Below are positions 58,071 through 64,000 of a stretch of 64,000 nt of DNA, piece by piece; within the stretch, counting starts at the first letter, position 1; each line of letters opens with the position of its first letter. The notes beneath the pieces are model-generated. The model did not search any database, was not told the origin of the DNA, and was given only the letters and a program-made list of their open reading frames with translations. The position numbers and the translations under genes were made by a program. The stretch is taken from assembly GCA_021234155.1 (NCBI GenBank), contig JAJEKV010000002.1, positions 26,096,617-26,160,616 of the forward strand, written 5' to 3'. This DNA comes from Isoetes taiwanensis (taxonomy: Eukaryota; Streptophyta; Lycopodiopsida; Isoetales; Isoetaceae).

Positions 58071-61000
58071 TCGCGGTGCGTCTCATATCCCTTGCAGCTA
58101 TAGAAGCGGCAATCTTTGAAAGTCAGCCTGTTTGTCATTTCCACTATAGGCCAAATAGGCGGTAAGCCTTTTGTAATTCTTATGGATACGGGGGTACACA
58201 TAATTTTGCTTCTCCTAGAATGGCCCGGGTCCTACAACTGGAAACCCTAAGGTCACGGCCAGGGGCTGTCACTTTAGCCCGATGGTAAGGTTAGACATAC
58301 TCATGGTGCGTCGCATCAACCTTAAGATCACGGTTGCCGAGTAGCACCGGTTGCTATGGGTGCGAGTTAATGGATATTAGCAAATCGACCTCATTGTTGG
58401 AATGGAATTCTTGGCATCTGCAAAAAGCCAACATAGGCTGCGAGAAGAGAGAGTTACCTTCAAGCGCGACTAATGGAGCCGATGTAACTATAAAAGGTGA
58501 ACCATTCAACCCTATCATGCGATCTATGTCCATTCGGCGGTTAGATAAAGCTATCACATAAGCAAAAGCTCCTCTGCGTTATTAGACTTGCTTCCATTGA
58601 GTCAGATGCTAAGCAAAACCAAGTAATCAACACCTTGCCACGGGGGATTGCCAGTATTCTCCATGAATTTAGCGATCTTTTCCCGAGGCGAGATCGAGCT
58701 TCCTCCTTTTAGAGGAGAGAATGTGAGATAGCTTTAGAGCCGGGCACTAAGCCTACCGGCAAGGCCCGTCTGCCAGTATGAGTCCCCGAGTTGGCCGAGC
58801 TTAAGAAGCAACTTCAAGAGCTACTAAACCTAGGTTTTATTAGACCTAGCGTTTCGCCCTTTGGTGCCCCTATTCTTTTTGTAAAGAAAAAGGACGGCTC
58901 CTTGAGAATGTGTATTGATTATCGGCAACTCAACAAGCATACCATCAAAATCGCTATGCTTTGCGGAAGCGGATGATCTAATGGACCGATTGCAAGGGGC
59001 CAAATATTTTTCAAAGATTGACCTTAACTCGGGATATCATCGGATAAGGATTAAAGGGAGGACATCCATAAATCTGCTTTTAAGCACTAGATATGGGCAT
59101 TATGAGTTTACCGTTATGCCTTTGGATTAACTAATGCCCATAGCGTTTATGCGGTTAATGAGCGATGTTTTCCGACAATACTTGGATGATTTTGTTGTCA
59201 TTTTCTTTGGCGACATTCTCATCTGATAAGACTCTAGAAGAGCATGAGAAACATCTTAAATTGGCCCTACAAAAGTTAAGGCGTCATCAGCTATTTGCCA
59301 AGTTCTCTAAGTGCAAGTTTGCCACTCCAAAGGTTGACTATTTGGGCCATATCATTTCTGCGGAGGGAATTGCTACAGATCCGGCAAAAATAGAGGCCGT
59401 AAGGGAATGGCCTATTCGGAAAAATGTCTCCAGAGGTCGAAGTTTCTTGGGATTAGCGGGGATACTATCGAAAGTTTGTAAAGGATTTTGCAAGGATTGC
59501 GGCACCTCTTACAAACCTTACAAAGCATGAGAAGGTGAAGGATTGGATGGAGCCTTTGGAAGACTAAGGTTGGGGGAAATTTCCGGCAGCTTAAAGATGC
59601 CTTAACGTCGGCACCCGTTCTCCGTTGCCCGATCGACAAGGATAAACTAGTAACCCGCGGATGCCGTCAAATTGCCCTTTGGTGGAGTCACGATGCAAAA
59701 AGGCGGGGTTGTTGCCTATGATTCAAAGAAGATGAGCGAGGCGAACGGCGATATCCTACCCATGATCGGGAGTTGTTAGGCATTTGTTCGCGCCTTGCGA
59801 ATATGGAGACACTACCTCCTTGGGAGAAGATTCGATTGGACCACGGATCACCAAAGTCTCCGTTATTTATCCACCCAACCCGAACCTCAACCTCCGTCGG
59901 AGGAGATGGATGGAATTTCTTGAAGAATATGATTTTGACATCATGTATAAGCACAGAAAGCACAATGTGGTTCTTGGATGCATTGTCACGCCACCCTCGG
60001 TAACCCGAACCCATTGTAATGCAATTTCTACACTCACCCGGTGAGTTTGGGAAGCAGATAGAAACGGACCTTGGCCACGGATCCAGGGATTACGTGAAAT
60101 CTGGGCTAGTTTGAGTAAGGAAACGCATACGGATAAAGAACGCGAAGCTTTCCGTTCATATAAGAAAGAGGGCAATTTGTTGTATCACAAGGATAAGTTG
60201 TGTGTACCTCGACTTCGGGGTGCGTAAGTTAATCCTCCATAACACGCTTCTTGACCCTATAGGCTGGACATGCGGGTTTTATGAAGACCTATTTTAAAAT
60301 CCGCTCTAGTTACTTTTGGCCTTCCATGAAGAAGGATATTGCTAGATACATTAAGCGATGTCAAGTGTGTCGGACAAACCAAGGCGGAACAACTAAGAGT
60401 TCGGGGAGGCTGCGGCCTTTGGATGTGCCCCATAAAATGGGAAGTAATAACCATGGATTTCATTGTGGGCCTTCCACGAACTCTCCGTGGCTATGATGCA
60501 CTAATGGTGGTCGTCGACAAATTATCAAAAATGGCTCACTTCTTGCCATGTCGTACCACCGACACTGCCTTCGACACCGCCTTGCTTTTCGCAAAGGAGA
60601 TCTTGAGGGTTACCGCGGAATGCCACGGGTTATTGTATCGGCGGGGATCCCAAATTTGTAAGTGCATTACGGAAGGATTTCTTCACCACCATCCAGACCA
60701 AGCTTGCTATGAGTACCGCATATCATCCTCAGACAGATGGTCAGACAGAGCGTACCAACCGTATCATAGAGGATATGCTACGAAGTTATGTGTGGAGTAA
60801 GCAATCCCAATGGGCTGACTATATTTATCTAGTAGAGTTTGCCTATAACAGTATGAAACAGGAGTCTTCCAGAATGTCTCCTTTCATGATAAATTATGGT
60901 TATCAATGCCTTACTCCTGACACATGGCACAACCCCGTGTCGAAAGTGGAGGTTTCTCAACAACTCCTCCTGGAGATGCAAGCTTTGGTCGGCGAGTGCG

Positions 61001-61500
61001 TGGTTACTTGCTAGGCTGCCTTGATCGTCAAAAGAGTGTAGCAGATAAGCACAGGACCCCACGAGTCTTCCAGGTGGGTGAATCGGTTTGGCTTAAGATT
61101 AAAGTAAAACAAGCCAAGCTTAAGATTGGTAATTGCAAGAAGTTGGCACCCAGATGGGCTGGACCGTTCAAAATCACTGAACGTATTGGGGAGCAAGCAT
61201 ATCGCCTGGACTTGCCACCCCGCTTAAAGATCCACAAGGTTTTTCATGTGAGTCTTCTAAAGCAGCACAGCCCCTGATCCAGAGGAGGTTTTGGAAACCC
61301 CAACCCTCCGGAAATGACGGAGGAGGAGCAGCTAGAGATAGTACACGAAGCTCTTCTTGATCGAGCTTATAAGCAGACCGGGGAGGACTCAAATGCTGCA
61401 ATACTTAGTCAAGTGGAAACACTTGCCAGGGGAGGATGCTACGTGGGTGATGCAAACAGATCTTGAGAAGCACTACCCGATTTCATCGTGAATCTCAAGG
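58071..61500 (+). pseudogene. Element B pol: PR, RT, RNase H, INT, chromodomain
   Basis: Protease: LMDTG at about 58,180 (DTG). [22 protein letters not shown] and [13 protein letters not shown] (58,800-58,960), KIDLNSGYHRI, and the catalytic box FFGDILI near 59,205, where the first Asp of F.DD is Gly. RNase [12 protein letters not shown] and YKHRKHNVV (59,830-59,980). Integrase: CQVCRTNQ (zinc site, about 60,365), MDFIVGLP (first Asp, about 60,455), a damaged second-Asp region near 60,645, and PQTDGQTERTNRII (catalytic Glu, about 60,740). Chromodomain: LVKWKHLPGEDATWV (61,406-61,450). Inactive as written; some frame shifts may be sequence error. Confidence 0.88.
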
Positions 61501-62153
61501 CCGCACCATCAACGATGCTATCAACCTCGTTCCCGTGGTAAGCTTGAAGACTTGATTCGTAGAGAATCGGTGGGGGTAGATGCATCGTAGTTAACAACGA
61601 TTCTGATGATGGGATCACCTTACGTGTTCCTTAGGGCGTGGTTTACTGTCAATGTGGACACGACCACGAACTGCTTGTAAAGCATGAACTTCTTTACGCC
61701 GCAATGAATTGCGAACCATAGGCATAATAGGTTCCTTGTAGATAAATTTTCTTTCATTTCTTCTAGGGGGTGGACCCTTCAACCACAACCTAATTATTTT
61801 TATTTGTGAAAACCGATATATTGACATGTGCAGGCCAGTGAGCAGTACGTGACCTGCCCATGTATAGAGGGTTGCTGATGACCCGACTTTTCGGATTAAA
61901 CTTGTTTTACATGTCTTATTTTAGTGTCTATGATGTTTTAAAATCGGACTTCGGTCCTTCACCTTACCGATGCATTGATAAGTTTGTAAAATGCACCTTG
62001 GTGCTGACACTTTGTTATTCTCAACTTCAATGCATTACTGTTTGAAATAATAAGTTATCTTCCTTTCTTAAGTATATTCTTCCTAATTCAGTTTTTTGTA
62101 GGTAACTGTCTCTGATTAATTAACCCCAATCTTTGAGGGCGGCATTATTTTTT
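61501..62153. other. Element B 3' non-coding region
   Basis: Between the chromodomain and the polypurine tract. No ORF supported. Confidence 0.6.
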
Positions 62154-62165
62154 AAGGAGGGAGAA
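62154..62165 (+). other. Element B polypurine tract
   Basis: AAGGAGGGAGAA directly before the TGTGGCGTTCC start of the 3' LTR. Confidence 0.88.
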
Positions 62166-63832
62166 TGTGGCGTTCCGCGTATTTATCACGGTATAATGTA
62201 GCGTATTTATATATGGTAATTATAATGATATACCTATAAATGTCTTGACCGTCACCCGATAAAATGCGCCATTATGGGGTATTGTAACATAGGGGTTGAC
62301 CTAGAAGGGATTAAATTAGCTATGCTAATTTAATCATTAAGGATAATAACCTATAATCTAGGGATTAATATTAAATGGGTTAATTAGACCAATAAATGCT
62401 TTGGGAAGGCCACCCGCCCAATTTGATTAGCCGACATGGGGGATTTCAAATTGGGTTGTCAACACGATCCCTATTGCTAATTGACTCCCAAAATTAGTCC
62501 AAGAAGGAGCAGAGGGAGGCCCTACCCCTGTCTTGTGGCCCACCGGACCAAGTACTTTTTACCCTGTAGCTGAAGTTGAACACCAAGATCAAGAAGATGG
62601 AGATCCCCAACGACAATGGGTCGGCCGGAAACACGTGGGTGGCTAGTGTAGTTGTGAATTCTAGGATAAAAACCCCACATTGGGCACTTGTTTGGGTTGT
62701 TGGTCTATTCTCTCTTTGTGTTTACTCGTAGGAACTAACCCTTGATTGTAAAGGTAGGTTCTCTCTATATATTTCGATTCTGGTTCTGCTTGTAATGGAT
62801 GGATTGGTGGTTGTTAGCCTAGTGTTACTCTGGAAATGGGGAATTAAGGGGGGGTAGAGACCTCTGAGGCTATTTATTGTAGTATGCTCCTAGATAGAGC
62901 CCTGTATTATCCCGTTATATGCGGCCTGTGCACAAGAGCCCACCGGGTCATAGATGCTATGGTACTGGCTTAGCACCAGACAAGGAACACAGTGGTGAAG
63001 TGGAGGTGGGGTCTTGCACGAACATAAAAGGCTCCTGGGACTCCTATAGCGAGCTAGACCTGATAGCCTGGTCCGCGTGGAGGGCGGGTATGGGTCACGA
63101 CACTCCCAGGTGGGAAGGTGTGACCCGTATGGGGCACCTTGCACTTTGAGTAGATTTAGGGTGAGTAAGTCTGCATGCGGATGCGGGGGAGCCGATGCGC
63201 ACGTATTCTCTAGCTCGCCCATGGAGCCACTGTGATTCTGGAAGGGGACGCTTCCCTGACCTGCCTCATCGGACCGGGGCTTCATGAACCCTGGAGTAGG
63301 CTCAGCAGGGTGATGCCTCGAGCCTGCGTCTCCGGAAGGCTATAGCGACGCCATAGCGTGAATTGACCCATCTGCAAAGTGTGCACAGGAGGGGCGGATG
63401 GAGTGGACAACCCTAGCCAATGTTCTATGCCAATAACGCCATGTCAAGATTACGTCTGGCTGATCTCTTGAGGCCTAGCCGTCAGTCGATCCTCACTGGA
63501 GTCTGAACCGGGGTAGAACCATGGGTTTGGGGTGTTTTCTTAGGTTTAGATGCATATTCTTTGCCGTTGGTATTTGGATGGATATGCCACCCTTCGAGGT
63601 GGTTATTTATATGTGATTTATGCTGTGTGCTAACCCTTGTATTCACGCCCATGGCATTAGGAGCCCCATTGAAGGCGTGGGCCGAATGACCCCTTCGTGT
63701 CCTTCTTTCGGGCATCGTATTATAGATGGCCCGAAATGGACGGAGGGCCCTGTTCATGGCGAGTTGGTCGCCATGGGAGGGGAAAGTCCCCGTATGTATA
63801 CGTCCGAGGGTCGTATATGTTCGAGGAGCCAA
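62166..63832 (+). repeat. Element B 3' LTR
   Basis: Matches 50,553-52,220 over its whole length. The start reads TGTGGCG (5' LTR TGTGACG); the end is damaged: GGAGCC followed by AAAG in place of GGAGCGTCACA, so the border is uncertain by about 10 bp. Confidence 0.88.
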
Positions 63833-64000
63833 AGTCGGGCCCCGGTGGTTTGCTCTAGGGCTATAACTTCCCTGTTGCCTTGCCTTTATCCTCGGTAATC
63901 ACTTTGCCTCTGCATTTGTTCGAGGCCCGTTCCTTCGCGTGCGTATTGCCTTTGATTACGCCGACCTTCGTCTTTGAGGTTTATTACAAGCTTGCGGATT
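63833..64000 (-). other. Possible continuation of fragment C
   Basis: Minus-strand reading is basic and polar (RQYAREGTGLEQMQRQSD), as expected for the gag region before a zinc knuckle, so this may be the piece of C on the far side of B. Too short to be sure. Confidence 0.3.

Larger units (their letters stand above)
50553..63832 (+). mobile_element. Element B: chromovirus (Ty3/gypsy) with extra 5' ORFs, 13.3 kb
   Basis: Order: 5' LTR, PBS, about 5 kb of leader and extra ORFs (including a histone H3 core), gag, protease, RT, RNase H, integrase, chromodomain, PPT, 3' LTR. The chromodomain marks it as a chromovirus; such elements commonly have only a short leader before gag, so the extra 5 kb is odd. 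The reading frame is broken many times. Inserted into fragment C, since a similar pol piece lies on the other strand at its left flank. A target duplication is not clean: the left flank ends AGCTG and the right begins near AGTCG. Confidence 0.88.

Overview
The window looks like nuclear DNA of a land plant with a large, repeat-rich genome. Evidence: plant-type PPR and LRR receptor-kinase fragments, LTR retrotransposons primed by initiator tRNA-Met, a chromodomain integrase, short GT-AG introns, and many old LINE and SINE pieces. The PPR wording and the LINE type suggest a fern or gymnosperm rather than a crop-type angiosperm, but this is a guess. No rRNA, functional tRNA, CRISPR or organellar gene was seen.

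Layout. 1-13.7 kb: a LINE piece, a decayed multi-exon Crypton-type tyrosine recombinase (535-2958), LINE and SINE remnants, one intact single-exon HAD/FCP1-like phosphatase gene (6946-7620), an unrecognised exon and small duplications. 13,777-30,407: a complete 16.6 kb LTR retrotransposon on the minus strand (element A) with a 5-bp target duplication, PBS and polypurine tract but no gag-pol. It carries a histone H3-like ORF and an unknown ORF2. ORF2 is split by an 8.4 kb terminal-inverted-repeat transposon that holds captured LRR-kinase and PPR fragments. 30.4-48.9 kb: a poly(A) retro-insert with a 20-bp duplication, a tRNA-derived SINE with a 12-bp duplication, an unrecognised three-exon gene (33,587-34,079), a 2.3 kb LINE, pseudogenes of histone H2A and of a class 3 lipase, and long unremarkable AT-rich stretches. 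48.9-64 kb: a truncated minus-strand Ty3/gypsy fragment (C) interrupted by a 13.3 kb plus-strand chromovirus (element B). B has both LTRs, PBS, PPT, gag-PR-RT-RH-INT-chromodomain, and about 5 kb of extra sequence before gag.

The main discovery candidate is that A and B, which share LTR termini and PBS, both encode a histone H3 fold between the PBS and gag, followed by a second shared ORF of unknown function. In A the ORF opens with an H3-like tail (ARTK..RK context) and ends with an H3 C-terminus. In B the H3 core is close to canonical and the same element's integrase ends in a chromodomain, a module that in other proteins reads methylated H3. A looks like a derivative that dropped gag-pol but kept the H3 ORF. 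Most coding regions carry frameshifts. Some of these, especially after 50.5 kb, may be sequence error, because the two LTRs of B differ in clusters of small indels inside otherwise identical blocks.
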